From the NCBI RefSeq assembly GCF_023734775.1, contig NZ_AP025732.1, positions 2,176,501 through 2,240,500 of the forward strand: a stretch of 64,000 nt of DNA, read 5' to 3'. The notes below the pieces were generated by a model that made no database searches, had not been told where the DNA came from, and saw only the letters and a program-made list of their open reading frames with translations. This document shows, in pieces, positions 20,164 through 29,511 of the stretch. Position numbers and translations under genes: made by a program. Position 1 is the first letter of the stretch. Each line of letters opens with the position of its first letter. The DNA comes from Nostoc cf. commune SO-36. Lineage in GTDB: Bacteria; Cyanobacteriota; Cyanobacteriia; Cyanobacteriales; Nostocaceae.

Positions 20164-20991
20164 ATGTCCAAACCAAACCCGAATCTAAAATCTGGCAATT
20201 TTTTGAGCCTAGTAGTCTTACTGCTAGGGGCATTTATCGTTCTACTACCATTGTTTGTGGTCTTTCTCACCTCCTTTGCATCAACCACCACCAGCCCAGA
20301 TAATTTATCCAAAAATAACTGGTCTTTAGCTAATTACCGCGTTGCCTGGCAACAGGGGAAATTTTTGCTGGCGTTTGCTAATTCTACCTTGGTAGCGATC
20401 GCTGTGACGGCGTTTCAAATTGTCACTTCTGCTTTGGCTGGTTATGCCCTAGCAAGGCTGAAGTTTCGGGGACGCCAAGCACTGCTATTGGTAGTTTTAG
20501 CAACTTTGGTGATTCCCTTTCAGTTATTGGTGATTCCTATTTTTTTGGTTTTGAAGTGGGGACACCTGATAAATACATACTGGGCGCTGATTTTACCCAC
20601 TGCTGTCAACGGTTTTGGGATTTTCTTGTTACGTCAGTATTTCCAGACAATTCCGGTGGAGTTAGAGGAAGCCGCCGCCATAGATGGGGCGAACCGACTG
20701 CAAATTTTGTGGCGGGTGATGTTACCTTTAGCCCGTCCGGCCTTGGTGACGCTGTTTTTGTTCACCTTCATCGGCGAATGGAATGATTTGTTTAAGCCTC
20801 TGGTATTTACGACACGACCGGAATTAAGGACGGTGCAACTGGCGTTAGCTGAGTTTCAAGAGCAATTTACAAATAATTGGCCTTTAATGATGGCGGCGGT
20901 AACTATAGCGACGGTTCCGGTAATGGTATTATTTCTCATCGGTCAGCGTCAGTTTATTCAGGGTATTGCTGCAACGGGGATTAAAAATTAG
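20164..20991 (+). CDS. Carbohydrate ABC transporter permease (MalG type)
   Basis: This 275-residue inner-membrane permease has about six helices. The coupling loop EEAAAIDGANRLQILWRVMLPLARPAL contains the Glu-Ala-Ala motif that docks to the ATPase. The ending QRQFIQGIAATGIKN is typical of MalG-like sugar permeases. No binding protein, partner permease or ATPase is adjacent, so it must work with subunits encoded elsewhere. The sugar is unknown. Confidence 0.92.
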   Translation: MSKPNPNLKSGNFLSLVVLLLGAFIVLLPLFVVFLTSFASTTTSPDNLSKNNWSLANYRVAWQQGKFLLAFANSTLVAIAVTAFQIVTSALAGYALARLKFRGRQALLLVVLATLVIPFQLLVIPIFLVLKWGHLINTYWALILPTAVNGFGIFLLRQYFQTIPVELEEAAAIDGANRLQILWRVMLPLARPALVTLFLFTFIGEWNDLFKPLVFTTRPELRTVQLALAEFQEQFTNNWPLMMAAVTIATVPVMVLFLIGQRQFIQGIAATGIKN

Positions 20992-21523
20992 TGTGGTGCG
21001 ATCGCTTTTAATAACCTTCGCACAAGCGACTCGCAGTTTCTACCAAACTTAGGTGTAGTATGTTGGCGTAGCCCATCGAAAGTATCACTTTTTCGCCACG
21101 CCATTTTCAAAAATCCTTGCAACAGAATACATAGGTAGGGGCGTACATTTGTACGCCCCTACCTATGTATTTGTATCAGCTATTTAATGAAATGGTATTA
21201 TCCAAACCGTAAGCAGAGTGTGAGGAGTTATCAATTACTCAATCCTCTTGAGTGGTCAACGGTCGCCAGATTCATGAAGGCTTTAAGGAAATCCGGCAAA
21301 AATATATGAAGTTTTGTTACGCAATGCGTAATTGTTACTAGTCGAATTGAAGTAATAATTATGGGAGTTCGCAAGAGCTTTAGAAACCTAATGCTGTAGC
21401 GCCACTCTAGACTCTGTATCCTTGATTTTTTTGTTGCCAAACTGTACTACTTGAAATCACGTTAATTTAGTACACCACAAGATAAATTCACACATTTACC
21501 AGTCTGCAAGGAGAGCAAAATTC
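20992..21523. other. Gene-free gap with a large palindrome
   Basis: No gene is supported. A 69-codon minus-strand frame (21231-21440) includes the ACAATTACGCATTGCG repeat-like piece and has no coding signs. A perfect 44-base palindrome sits at 21127-21170. Confidence 0.6.
21127..21170. repeat. Perfect 20-bp-stem palindrome, GGGGCGTAC family
   Basis: ATACATAGGTAGGGGCGTAC pairs exactly with its complement across an ATTT loop. Related copies are 32546-32581 (14-bp stem with GGGGCGCAC) and a single arm at about 9621. The perfect pairing and the spread suggest a mobile REP/MITE-like repeat of this genome. Confidence 0.85.
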
Positions 21524-21835
21524 ATGAAATCTCAAACTTCACAACAAGCAGTCATTGAGTCTGAAACTTTAGAGCGGGTAGAAGAGAAAATTCAGCAGGA
21601 AATTATGGAAATTTTGAAAATCTCTAATTTCCGCACCCTACTCGAAGAAAACGGTATATCAAAAGATAGAGTCCTGAAAATTAAGCTTGAGTGCCATATT
21701 GAATTAGCTCCAATTCCATCCACTGGTGCTGTTGATAACAAGCAACCACAGGGATTTTTGCCAGCAGGTTTAGGCCCTGTTGTCTTGAAATTGCAATGCT
21801 GCGAAGACTGGCAGGGAAATTGCATTAAATGCTAG
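21524..21835 (+). CDS. Small protein with Cys-rich C-terminal tail, unknown
   Basis: The product has 103 residues and a good ribosome site (AAGGAGAG) 8 bases ahead of its ATG. The N-terminal half is charged and helical (ESETLERVEEKIQQEIMEIL). The C-terminal half ends in LKLQCCEDWQGNCIKC, with four cysteines in the last 14 residues and one more in LECHIELAPIP. The layout, an acidic leader then a short Cys-rich tail, resembles ribosomal-peptide precursors, but no modifying enzyme is nearby. Zinc or iron binding is equally possible. I do not recognise the family. Confidence 0.65.
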   Translation: MKSQTSQQAVIESETLERVEEKIQQEIMEILKISNFRTLLEENGISKDRVLKIKLECHIELAPIPSTGAVDNKQPQGFLPAGLGPVVLKLQCCEDWQGNCIKC

Positions 21836-22345
21836 AAAACCGTAGCAGTATTGTCAACTTCACACCTAATCTCGATTAATTGAGAAGAAAGGTAAGGAAA
21901 TTGTAAATAAAAAATATCCAACTATTTATTGTGGGTGAGTGTCTTGATCGTTCATAAAAAAAGCGGACAAGATACCCACCCCACAAGATTGGATAACTTA
22001 TTTCTTGGCGATTCATAATTGACGTTCCTCGAAAAACACAATTATTTTGTTAGTAGTGTCACAAAATTGTGTTTTTATTCTCAATTAGCAAGTTTATCAG
22101 TAGTTAAGTTAACAATATTGCTTTTAGCCGGGTAGAATAAAAATTTTCCGTAGAGGCATAACTTTGTTGTGCCTTTAATTATATTATTTGTAATGACGAA
22201 TATTATCAGATTTAGGGAATAGCAAATCGTATATTAACGATTTAAATATTGTAGTTTCTTGAGATAGATATAGTTTACTGAATAGAGGTATAGTGTTACT
22301 ACTATTTAGCAAGTAGTACTTTTTTTTAGGAGTTTATTATTCGCT
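21836..22345. other. Long gap upstream of the exoprotein gene
   Basis: No gene is seen. The left part has a terminator hairpin and an imperfect inverted repeat around 21930-21985 (GTGGGTGAGTGTCTTG with CAAGATACCCACCC). The right part is AT-rich leader sequence with TTAGGAG 10-15 bases before the exoprotein ATG. Confidence 0.55.
22032..22076 (+). terminator. Terminator hairpin after the Cys-tail gene
   Basis: AAAAACACAATT and ATTTTGT pair with ACAAAATTGTGTTTTT (16-bp stem with a 3-base bulge, 10-base loop), followed by TTATTCTC. It lies about 200 bases after the small Cys-tail gene. Confidence 0.65.
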
Positions 22346-24712
22346 ATGAGTATTTTGCGTGGCTGGTTTCAAGGGTTAGGAATTGTAATAGGTGGCGCAA
22401 TAGCTTTCTCTGCTAATTGTGCTTTTGCCCAAATTACTCCTGATAGTACTCTACCTAATAATTCTCAAGTTACAACACAGGACAATATCACAACTATTGA
22501 AGGTGGAACCCAACTAGAAAGCAACTTGTTCCACAGTTTTAAGGAGTTTTCTGTACTCAATGGGACTACGGCTGAGTTTAAAAATACTGAGGGTATTCAG
22601 AACATTATTAGCCGGGTAACAGGTAACTCTATTTCTAATATTGATGGCATCCTTAAAGCTAACAGCCCAGCTAACCTGTTTTTGATTAATCCCAACGGGA
22701 TTATTTTTGGTAACAATGCTAGTTTAAACATCGGCGGTTCATTTATTGCAAGTACAGCGAGTAGTCTAAACTTTGACGATGGTACAAAGTTTAGTGCTAC
22801 AAATCCCCAAACCACACCCTTGCTGACAGTAAGCGTTCCCATTGGCTTACAATTCGGAGCCAATGCGGCTCCCATCCGCAATCAATCCCAAGCAAGCCCA
22901 AATGGTGCAATTAATAGTTTTGGTGAACCTGTTGGTTTACAGGTGCCGAGAGGTAAAACCTTGGCACTCATAGGCGGTGATATAACGCTAGAGGGCGGAA
23001 GTTTAACAGCAGTATCAGGACGGATTGAGTTAGGAAGTGTCGCTGGTAATAGCCTAGTCAATCTGAATTCAAACAACCAAAATTGGGTCTTAAGATATGA
23101 AGGTGTGCAGAATTTCCAGAACATTCAACTCATTCGGCGAAGTGTTGACGGTTCTGAAATTCCATCTACTGTGGATGTCAGTGGGGTCGGTGGTGGTAAC
23201 ATCCAGGTACACGGCAATGTCGTGGAACTAAATGGCCCTTTCGTGCGCTTGAGAAATCGCAATAACGGCGTCGGTGATGGTGGAGAATTAACAATTACCA
23301 CCAAAAAATTAATTGTTCGAGATGGCGCACAAGTATTTAGTTCTACTAGAGGCAATGGTAAAGGAGGAAATTTGACCGTTAACGCCTCCGACTCAGTGGA
23401 GCTAATTGGTACCTTTACTATGTCCGATAACAGGGTTTTACCTAGTACACTTTCTAGCATAACTACATCTGATGGAAAGGCAGGTGAACTTACAATCAAC
23501 ACTAGGAAATTGCTTATCCAAGGTGGGGCAGAAGTATCAACACAGTCTAGTGGAGCATATCGGACTCCACTAGAATTTATACCAGCCATAGGTTCAGGAG
23601 GAAATTTGACTGTCAACGCCTCAGAGTCTATAGAACTAATTGGAACGGCACCAAATGGCTTGCCCAGCGGCTTGTTCGCTGGGACTTTAGGCTCTGGAGA
23701 TGCTGGAAAAGTGACAATCGCCACAGGACAATTAATTGTACAGGATGGAGCTGCAATAACTGTGAGCAGTGAACTTCCAAAACTTCTACCGAATGCAATC
23801 TACAAAGGAGATGTGAATAATTTAGGATCAGCAGGTGAACTCAATATAACTGCTCACTCCATACTGTTGGACAACCAAGGAAAACTTACATCTAATAGTG
23901 AGTCAGGTAAGGGTGGTGATATTTCGCTAGAGGTGCGGGACTTGTTACTGATGCGCCGCAATAGTCAAATATCCACTAATGGAGGGGGCGAGGAAACTGG
24001 CGGTGATATCACCATCAAAGCACCTAATGGTTTCCTTGTTGCCACTCCCTTCGGAAACAACGATATCACTGCCAACGGCTTCTTTGGCTCTGGTGGTAAA
24101 ATCACCATCACCGCTAAAAACAGCTTTGGGTTTGTGCCGCGCACCCGTGCAGACGTAGAGAAGCTGTTCAACACTAGAGATGCAAATCAATTAAAACCAA
24201 GTAATATTCCAACCAGCGATATCACCGCATTTTCTCAGCAAAATCCTTCATTAGATGGCATCATACAAATCAATTCACCAGATGCTGACCCTAGTAAAGG
24301 ATTAGTGGAATTACCCGTGAATCTGGTTGATGCTTCGCAGCAAATTGCTGCTAGTTGTAGTTCTGGTGAAAAAATTGCAAGGAGTTCATTTATTACTACT
24401 GGACGTGGAGGATTAGTAGCCGATCCCACGCAGCCATTGATAGCTGAGGATGCAGTGCTGGCAGATTGGATCACACTCTCACCACAGAGCCAGAATCGTA
24501 CTGTCAGTATTCAGAAAAAAATCGTTGCTCAGGCGCAGCAAAACACAGAAGATAAATCACAGAAAGTTAATTCTGCCAATGAACCTACAGAAATTGTAGA
24601 AGCCCAAGGATGGGTTACAGATGCCGATGGGAACGTGGTTCTGGTTGCTCAAGTACCCACTGCTTCGCCCCATAATTCCTCGCTCACCGCTACATCTTGC
24701 GCTGCTAAGTAA
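22346..24712 (+). CDS. Filamentous haemagglutinin-type exoprotein (TpsA-like)
   Basis: The protein has 788 residues. A signal peptide (ending NCAFAQ, about residue 29) is followed by the TPS secretion domain: ITPDSTLPNNSQVTTQDN, SLFHSFKEFSVLNGTTAEF-type sequence, then NLFLINPNGIIFGNNASLNIGGSFIAST. The middle is a beta-helix with repeats such as GGNLTVNASESIELIGT, seen three times in variants. The C-terminal part holds CSSGEKIARSSF and ends in CAAK. It would be exported through a TpsB outer-membrane pore, but none is adjacent. This CHAT/haemagglutination-type family is common and multicopy in Nostoc; function unknown, perhaps surface adhesion. Confidence 0.9.
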   Translation: MSILRGWFQGLGIVIGGAIAFSANCAFAQITPDSTLPNNSQVTTQDNITTIEGGTQLESNLFHSFKEFSVLNGTTAEFKNTEGIQNIISRVTGNSISNIDGILKANSPANLFLINPNGIIFGNNASLNIGGSFIASTASSLNFDDGTKFSATNPQTTPLLTVSVPIGLQFGANAAPIRNQSQASPNGAINSFGEPVGLQVPRGKTLALIGGDITLEGGSLTAVSGRIELGSVAGNSLVNLNSNNQNWVLRYEGVQNFQNIQLIRRSVDGSEIPSTVDVSGVGGGNIQVHGNVVELNGPFVRLRNRNNGVGDGGELTITTKKLIVRDGAQVFSSTRGNGKGGNLTVNASDSVELIGTFTMSDNRVLPSTLSSITTSDGKAGELTINTRKLLIQGGAEVSTQSSGAYRTPLEFIPAIGSGGNLTVNASESIELIGTAPNGLPSGLFAGTLGSGDAGKVTIATGQLIVQDGAAITVSSELPKLLPNAIYKGDVNNLGSAGELNITAHSILLDNQGKLTSNSESGKGGDISLEVRDLLLMRRNSQISTNGGGEETGGDITIKAPNGFLVATPFGNNDITANGFFGSGGKITITAKNSFGFVPRTRADVEKLFNTRDANQLKPSNIPTSDITAFSQQNPSLDGIIQINSPDADPSKGLVELPVNLVDASQQIAASCSSGEKIARSSFITTGRGGLVADPTQPLIAEDAVLADWITLSPQSQNRTVSIQKKIVAQAQQNTEDKSQKVNSANEPTEIVEAQGWVTDADGNVVLVAQVPTASPHNSSLTATSCAAK

Positions 24713-24807
24713 GCTGTTATGCATTTAAGTTGTATATTTACTCGTGAGGGTTGTCATTAGTTATTTGTATTTCAAAGGACAGATGACCAATTGATTTAGG
24801 ACAGTAT

Positions 24808-24843
24808 TAACGATCGCAATTACTACTCTTGTTGCGATCGTTA
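24808..24843. promoter_or_regulatory. 12-bp inverted repeat upstream of brnT
   Basis: TAACGATCGCAA pairs perfectly with TTGCGATCGTTA across 12 bases. It is 54 bases ahead of brnT and 95 after the exoprotein gene. It could be the operator through which the antitoxin represses its own operon, or a terminator for the exoprotein gene. It overlaps a HIP1-like core, so chance is also possible. Confidence 0.45.
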
Positions 24844-24896
24844 TGCTTTCCACAAATTAGGATTTCATCGCAAGTGGAGTAGCCTGATATCAGGGC

Positions 24897-25184
24897 ATGA
24901 ATTTAGAATTTGAGTGGGATAAACAAAAAGCTAGTTTGAATCTCAACAAGCACTGCATCAGCTTTGAAGCAGCTAAGACAGTCTTCAACGACTCTCTAGC
25001 TTACATATTCAACGATGAATGGCACTCTGTTGGTGAATGTCGGCAAATCATCATCGGACACGACCAAGACAATCGCCTGTTATTGGTCTGTTTTACAGAA
25101 AGAGCAAACATTATCCGTATCATTAGCGCACGTCTAGCAACCAAGAAAGAACGAAGAGATTATGAAGAATTCACAGGGTTCTGA
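24897..25184 (+). CDS. brnT: BrnT family ribonuclease toxin
   Basis: This 95-residue toxin has the BrnT pattern: FEWDKQKASLNLNKHCISFEAA at the start, then a beta strand, REC-type turn (GECRQIIIGHD), LLVCFTERANIIRIISARLAT and the closing KKERRDYEE. The family cleaves RNA and is neutralised by BrnA. The His in NKHCISF and the Arg in IISARLAT are the expected catalytic positions. The gene overlaps the next one by 23 bases, the usual toxin-first order. Confidence 0.93.
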   Translation: MNLEFEWDKQKASLNLNKHCISFEAAKTVFNDSLAYIFNDEWHSVGECRQIIIGHDQDNRLLLVCFTERANIIRIISARLATKKERRDYEEFTGF

Positions 25185-25392
25185 ATTCCACAACAACGCA
25201 GATGATGACTTGCTTCTAGAGTATAACTTTGACTATCGCAAAGCCTTGCCAAACCGTTTCGCCAGTCAGCAAGAAAAAGCTCCTTTGACAGTTATCCTTG
25301 ATGCTGATATTGCTGAGATATTCAAAACATCAGAAGCTGTTAACAAGGCTCTCCGTGCCTTAATCTCAGCAATTCCAAAGACTGAAAAATAA
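25162..25392 (+). CDS. brnA: BrnA-like antitoxin
   Basis: The 76-residue partner overlaps brnT. It has FDYRKALPNRFA near the toxin-binding N-terminal part and TVILDADIAEIFKTSEAVNKALRALI, a ribbon-helix-helix DNA-binding end. The family folds onto BrnT and represses the operon. The product is shorter than typical BrnA (about 80-100) but looks complete. Confidence 0.88.
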   Translation: MKNSQGSEFHNNADDDLLLEYNFDYRKALPNRFASQQEKAPLTVILDADIAEIFKTSEAVNKALRALISAIPKTEK

Positions 25393-25411
25393 ACTGCGTA
25401 GGTGTAGCCAG

Positions 25412-25476
25412 CACTTCTCTACGAGACGCTGCGCGTAGCTTGCTTCCACGTTCGCGCAGCGTCCCGTAGGGAAGTG
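25412..25476. repeat. Imperfect palindromic repeat (CGCTGCGCG family)
   Basis: A 24-bp stem with two mismatches pairs CACTTC, CTACG and GACGCTGCGCG with CGCGCAGCGTC, CGTAG and GAAGTG, with a loop of 17 bases. It is in the gap between brnA and the next gene. GC-rich palindromes like this are scattered through Nostoc genomes. Confidence 0.75.
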
Positions 25477-25525
25477 GTACGGCAGAGCTACGTGACCACC
25501 GTAAGCATCGCCCACTCACTACTCC

Positions 25526-26557
25526 CTAACTCGTCTCCTGAATTTGCAAACGTATAGTGTGTTCAGTCGCGCCACTAAGTTGCAATTCCATGATTTCACC
25601 ACCCAGAGGTTCCAAGCAAGTGAGGAGCGATCGCAAGTTGGGTGTACTTGCGCCAGTATCTACATATAATCGATCTGCTAAATTACCAATGCGTTTCCAA
25701 GTCATGTACAATTTGGCGATCGTTTGTTCAATTTGCGATGCTTGATTGACCAAATCAGCAGCAATGCTCAAACAGCCGACTCTTTGCGCCTCTTCTAAGG
25801 CTGTTTCAATATCAACATCTTCTTTCGTCAGCGCTTGAACTTGAGCCGCCCCTTTGAGATATTTGGCCAAGTTACGCGCTTCGGTAGTTACCTGTTTCAG
25901 GGTATCCACATCAGGGTTAGCAGCAATTTCCTTTTGGATAAACTTTTGGTGCGATTCTGGCAGTTTTTCCATTTCCTTCACCAGAGGGGCAATGTAACGT
26001 GGGGGAAGGGTGTTATCTGCTGCTTTTTCTTTGACTGCTTCAGGTAATAAATCTGAGGACATGGCTGTCCATTCATCGCTGAGTTGACGCACTTCCCGCC
26101 TAGTGATGCGATCGCCTTTTTGGGCGGCTTCACTCACCATCTGTTGCACTTCTGGGACTGCTTTGGAGGTTTCAATAAATGCCCGTTTGCTGAAGTTGTT
26201 CACAGAACCGGGGTCAAGTTTACCGTCTTCAATCAGAGTATCAGCACTATTCGCCAGTTGAATCCAGGCATAAGCTTGACTTTTACTGATTTCCCGCTCT
26301 TTTAACCATCGCAAAAAGCCAGTACCGCGTCCGTCACCACCCACTTTTTCTCTGTCGCGGATGGCGCGTAAAATTCGCCCCCGCCAGATTTCAGTTTGCA
26401 AATCAAAGCGATCGCATACCTGCCAAGCTATTTCTAGCTGCTGTTGAAAATCTGACTCTAGAATCTGTTCATCTTCTGGATCGGGCAGTTCAAAGCTGAT
26501 ATCGGCTGGCTGTAGTAAAGCAGCAGCAAGGTCGTTGATGGAGTCGGTGTCTTGCAC
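25526..26557 (-). CDS. Conserved cyanobacterial protein of unknown function
   Basis: The product is a soluble, mostly helical protein of 343 residues with no signal peptide. The N-terminal third contains GFLRWLKEREISKSQAYAWIQLA, which looks like a helix-turn-helix segment of the kind in phage or plasmid DNA-binding proteins (DUF3102-like). Next come GDRITRREVRQLSDEW and charged helices. The C-terminal part (WKRIGNLADRLYVDTGASTPNLRSLL) has no recognised motif. It is divergent from moaA. It may be a DNA-binding regulator, but this is inference. Confidence 0.7.
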   Translation of the reverse strand: MQDTDSINDLAAALLQPADISFELPDPEDEQILESDFQQQLEIAWQVCDRFDLQTEIWRGRILRAIRDREKVGGDGRGTGFLRWLKEREISKSQAYAWIQLANSADTLIEDGKLDPGSVNNFSKRAFIETSKAVPEVQQMVSEAAQKGDRITRREVRQLSDEWTAMSSDLLPEAVKEKAADNTLPPRYIAPLVKEMEKLPESHQKFIQKEIAANPDVDTLKQVTTEARNLAKYLKGAAQVQALTKEDVDIETALEEAQRVGCLSIAADLVNQASQIEQTIAKLYMTWKRIGNLADRLYVDTGASTPNLRSLLTCLEPLGGEIMELQLSGATEHTIRLQIQETS

Positions 26558-26719
26558 GATTGATGACTAACTAGTGGATGCGATCGGCTTATTATGCCAC
26601 AATCTGTGGACTCATACTTAAGGGGGAGTAAGGTATTTTGAGTTACAACAAATATAGTAGGGAGGGGTAAACCATTTTTGTAAAGTCTTTAATTAATCAG
26701 AGACAATAAAAATAAAACG

Positions 26720-27706
26720 ATGAACCAGGTAGATTACCTCCGCATTAGCTTAATCGATCGCTGCAATTTTCGTTGTCAGTATTGTATGCCAGAGGGAGTA
26801 GAACTGGACTATATTCTCAAGCAACAGTTATTGAGTGATGAGGAACTACTCACCTTAATTCAAGAAGTATTTATTCCCGTAGGCTTTACCAGATTTCGTT
26901 TGACTGGGGGCGAACCCTTATTGCGTCCGCGTGTGGTGGATTTGGTAAGTACGATCGCAAGTCTCCCCCAAATTAAAGACCTCTCAATGACCACCAACGG
27001 TTTTTTGCTGGCTCCGATGGCACAAAACCTCTACAATGCTGGTCTGCGACGAATTAATATTAGTCTGGACTCTCTTGATCCCGACATTTTCGATCAAATT
27101 ATTGGTAATCAAGGGCGTTCTCGTTGGCAACAAGTTTGGCAGGGAATCCAAGCTGCCCATCACGTCGGATTCGACCCCCTGAAGCTGAATGTGGTGGTGA
27201 TCAGGGGCGTTAATGACCACGAAGTTCTCGATTTAGCCGCCCTGACAATTGATAAACAGTGGCACGTTCGATTTATTGAATTTATGCCCATTGGTAATGT
27301 GGATTTATTTGGCGATCGCGGTTGGGTATCTTCAGCCGATTTACGGCAACAAATCCGCGATCGCTGGGGCTTGACAGAAGCTCAAGTTCGTGGGGCTGGC
27401 CCTGCTGATGTCTTTCAAATTCCTGGTGCGAAGGGGACACTAGGATTTATTAGTCAGATGTCGGAATGTTTTTGCGATCGTTGTAACCGGATGCGCCTGA
27501 GTGCTGATGGCTGGCTGCGTCCCTGTTTATTAAATGAAACTGGTCAAATAGATTTAAAAACTGCTCTCCGTTCTGGCACTAGCACTGCTAAATTAAAAGA
27601 ACAGGTGAGGCATTTACTCGAAATCAAGCCAGAAATTAACTTTAAAGGGCGCGATTCTGGCATTTCGGGTACATATACCCGCACCATGTCGCAAATCGGT
27701 GGTTAG
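26720..27706 (+). CDS. moaA: GTP 3',8-cyclase, molybdenum cofactor synthesis
   Basis: This 328-residue radical-SAM enzyme starts molybdopterin synthesis from GTP. The SAM-binding cluster is in [12 protein letters not shown] (residues about 15-26). The second [4Fe-4S] site is [22 protein letters not shown] near residues 255-275. SAM contacts are [12 protein letters not shown] and the C-terminal SGTYTR. The C-terminal GG needed for activation is present (SQIGG). It is full length. Molybdenum cofactor serves nitrate reductase in this organism. Confidence 0.97.
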   Translation: MNQVDYLRISLIDRCNFRCQYCMPEGVELDYILKQQLLSDEELLTLIQEVFIPVGFTRFRLTGGEPLLRPRVVDLVSTIASLPQIKDLSMTTNGFLLAPMAQNLYNAGLRRINISLDSLDPDIFDQIIGNQGRSRWQQVWQGIQAAHHVGFDPLKLNVVVIRGVNDHEVLDLAALTIDKQWHVRFIEFMPIGNVDLFGDRGWVSSADLRQQIRDRWGLTEAQVRGAGPADVFQIPGAKGTLGFISQMSECFCDRCNRMRLSADGWLRPCLLNETGQIDLKTALRSGTSTAKLKEQVRHLLEIKPEINFKGRDSGISGTYTRTMSQIGG

Positions 27707-27719
27707 TCATTGGTCATTT

Positions 27720-27756
27720 GTCATTTGTCCTTTGCAAATAACTAGGGACAAATGAC
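27720..27756. repeat. Hairpin repeat between convergent moaA and rpsD
   Basis: GTCATTTGTCC pairs with GGACAAATGAC across 15 bases. It belongs to the same repeat family as the TCCTTTG array near 18 kb. It could serve as a two-way terminator but has no T-run. Confidence 0.6.
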
Positions 27757-27772
27757 TAAGGACAAATAACTA

Positions 27773-28381
27773 TTACGCTTGTCGTGAGTAGTATTCCACC
27801 ACAAGTAGTTCATTAACTTGTAGTGCCACCCATTCGCGCTCAATAACGCTGTTGACTTTACCAACCAACTTATTTTTGTCAAACTCCAAATGACTGGGGA
27901 GGTTGGCCAAACCGGGATATTGCAAGTTAGCTTCCACCAACTTCCGTGATTGTGCCCGATCTCTGACTGCAATTGTTTCACCAGGACGGCATTGGTAGCT
28001 GGCAATATTTACCACACGACCATTAACAGTTACGTGACCATGATTTACCAGTTGACGCGCTGCTGGGATAGTCGGGGCTATACCCAAGCGGAAAACGGTA
28101 TTATCCAAGCGCATTTCTAGCAATTGCAGCAGCACTTGTCCGGTAGAACCAGTAACACGTCTGGCTTTCCGCACATAGCGAAGCAATTGTTTTTCAGTCA
28201 AACCGTAGTTGAAGCGGAGCTTTTGCTTTTCTTCTAAACGGATGGCATATTCAGAGCGTTTCTTACGGTTCTGACCATGCATACCAGGTGGGTAAGCGCG
28301 TCTAGCGCTTTTACGAGTCAATCCTGGTAGGTCGCCTAAGCGACGGACAATTCTGAGGCGGGGCCCTCTATATCGGGACAT
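27773..28381 (-). CDS. rpsD: 30S ribosomal protein S4
   Basis: This 202-residue S4 primary binder of 16S rRNA opens [20 protein letters not shown], the cyanobacterial/plastid form. The S4 RNA-binding domain is [41 protein letters not shown] sequence, ending VEYYSRQA. It is full length. As in other cyanobacteria it lies outside the main ribosomal operon. The IS605-type remnant sits just upstream, between the gene and its likely promoter region. Confidence 0.98.
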   Translation of the reverse strand: MSRYRGPRLRIVRRLGDLPGLTRKSARRAYPPGMHGQNRKKRSEYAIRLEEKQKLRFNYGLTEKQLLRYVRKARRVTGSTGQVLLQLLEMRLDNTVFRLGIAPTIPAARQLVNHGHVTVNGRVVNIASYQCRPGETIAVRDRAQSRKLVEANLQYPGLANLPSHLEFDKNKLVGKVNSVIEREWVALQVNELLVVEYYSRQA

Positions 28382-28432
28382 GAGTTTCCTTAATCTAATC
28401 CTGTTTAAACTTTACACAGACATTCCATTTTG

Positions 28433-28740
28433 ACACTCCCCTAATTTTTAATCAGGGGATTCTTGGTTTTTTGAAGCTGCTTACCGAGGTAAGACGTATC
28501 TCACCAAGGTAGACGCATCGATTTTTGCGCCAGTTGCTTTTAATCGGTAAAACCGACAAACTAGCCTCCAAGCCTGAATTCCGACCTGTCACGCCGTACT
28601 CTTGCCCATAAGTTTTTTGGGTTTATTTAGTTTCGTAGGCTACTCAATCATTAGATTGGTTTACGCAGTATTCTTACTCTGAAATACTTTTTACGTTGCC
28701 TACTTATCTTTCAAACAGTTATATTAACACAACTTCGACA
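28433..28740 (-). mobile_element. Probable IS200/IS605-type right-end (omega RNA-like) remnant
   Basis: On the minus strand this stretch ends in AATCCCCTGATT, an AT loop and AGGGGAGTGTCAA, a foldback closely resembling the right end of cyanobacterial IS1341-type TnpB elements. It is preceded by GGCTAGTTTGTCGG, CCGATTAAAAGCAACTGGCG and GATGCGTCTACC-type segments that I recall from the 3' guide-RNA region of such elements. No tnpB frame remains. It would be a solo remnant about 50 bases upstream of rpsD. The identification rests on remembered sequence resemblance. Confidence 0.45.
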
Positions 28741-28842
28741 TAATTAATTATGTCTATACTTTACTACCGCCGAAATTCTTTAATTACAGAGGATTTTTAA
28801 GATATTTGAGTTAGCATAACCTTGGGTGTTTGGAGAATGGCA

Positions 28843-29502
28843 ATGTCAATGATCAAAAAAGTGATTAACAGAGGGAAGAACAAACAAGGCAGTTCCACCT
28901 CCAGGATTTTAACATTACCAGTTTTGGCTATAGCTGGATGGTTGACAACGATCTTGCCTAATGTGGCTGTTGCTGCTTCCTACAGCAATGATTATAGTGT
29001 CTGTGCGGGTCGCCTTTTGAAAGTGGGTGTCACACCAGAGGCTGCTTCACTTGGTTGTGCATCCGCATTACGTCCAAGGGATTTGGCTGCTTGTGTGGTT
29101 AAAATCGAGAATCAGACCCAAATTGCTGCCACAGATGCGCTTTATTCTTGTGGTAAGGCACGCCGTCCTGAAGAGTTAGCTACCTGTGTAGTGGGTGCGA
29201 GTTCAAGTACTCAGGAAGCTATTAATCCAGCAGTTTTGGATTATTGCGGTCGTAGTTTGTTACCTGTGCGTTTTGGTCAGTGTGTGGTTGGCTTACGTAG
29301 TCAAATCGACCTTCCTCCTACCCAGGTGTTGGATACTTGTATCAGTGGTGGTGACAGCGTTATCGGCGCTTCATCTTCGTCTACACCATCGACTATAATT
29401 CCTGCGGGATCAAGTCCAAGTACTGAAACTACACCATTTCCAACGCAGCCTGTTATTCCAACCCAACCGCTTATTCCAGCACAGCCGGGCACTACTAATT
29501 AA
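28843..29502 (+). CDS. Exported protein with three Cys repeats and Pro/Thr tail
   Basis: I start at the ATG at 28843 (MSMIKKVINRG), because GGAGA is 6 bases ahead; upstream in-frame starts are poorer. A long signal peptide ends at VAVAASYS. The mature protein has three repeats of about 40 residues, each with a Cys, an Ala-Leu-Arg-Pro or Ala-Arg-Arg-Pro turn and a closing Ala-Cys-Val-Val or Thr-Cys-Val-Val (DLAACVVKI, ELATCVVGA, RFGQCVVGL). The last 55 residues are Ser/Thr/Pro-rich with FPTQPVIPTQPLIPAQPG, a likely wall-spanning or linker tail. The family is conserved in cyanobacteria; function unknown. Confidence 0.78.
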   Translation: MSMIKKVINRGKNKQGSSTSRILTLPVLAIAGWLTTILPNVAVAASYSNDYSVCAGRLLKVGVTPEAASLGCASALRPRDLAACVVKIENQTQIAATDALYSCGKARRPEELATCVVGASSSTQEAINPAVLDYCGRSLLPVRFGQCVVGLRSQIDLPPTQVLDTCISGGDSVIGASSSSTPSTIIPAGSSPSTETTPFPTQPVIPTQPLIPAQPGTTN

Positions 29503-29511
29503 ATTACACAG

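Noticed and set aside
21231..21440. 69-codon minus-strand frame before the Cys-tail gene
   Set aside because: It contains an ACGCATTGCG repeat-like piece and has no coding evidence.
22597..23724. Minus-strand frames across the exoprotein gene
   Set aside because: They are shadows of the haemagglutinin repeats; no starts or domains.
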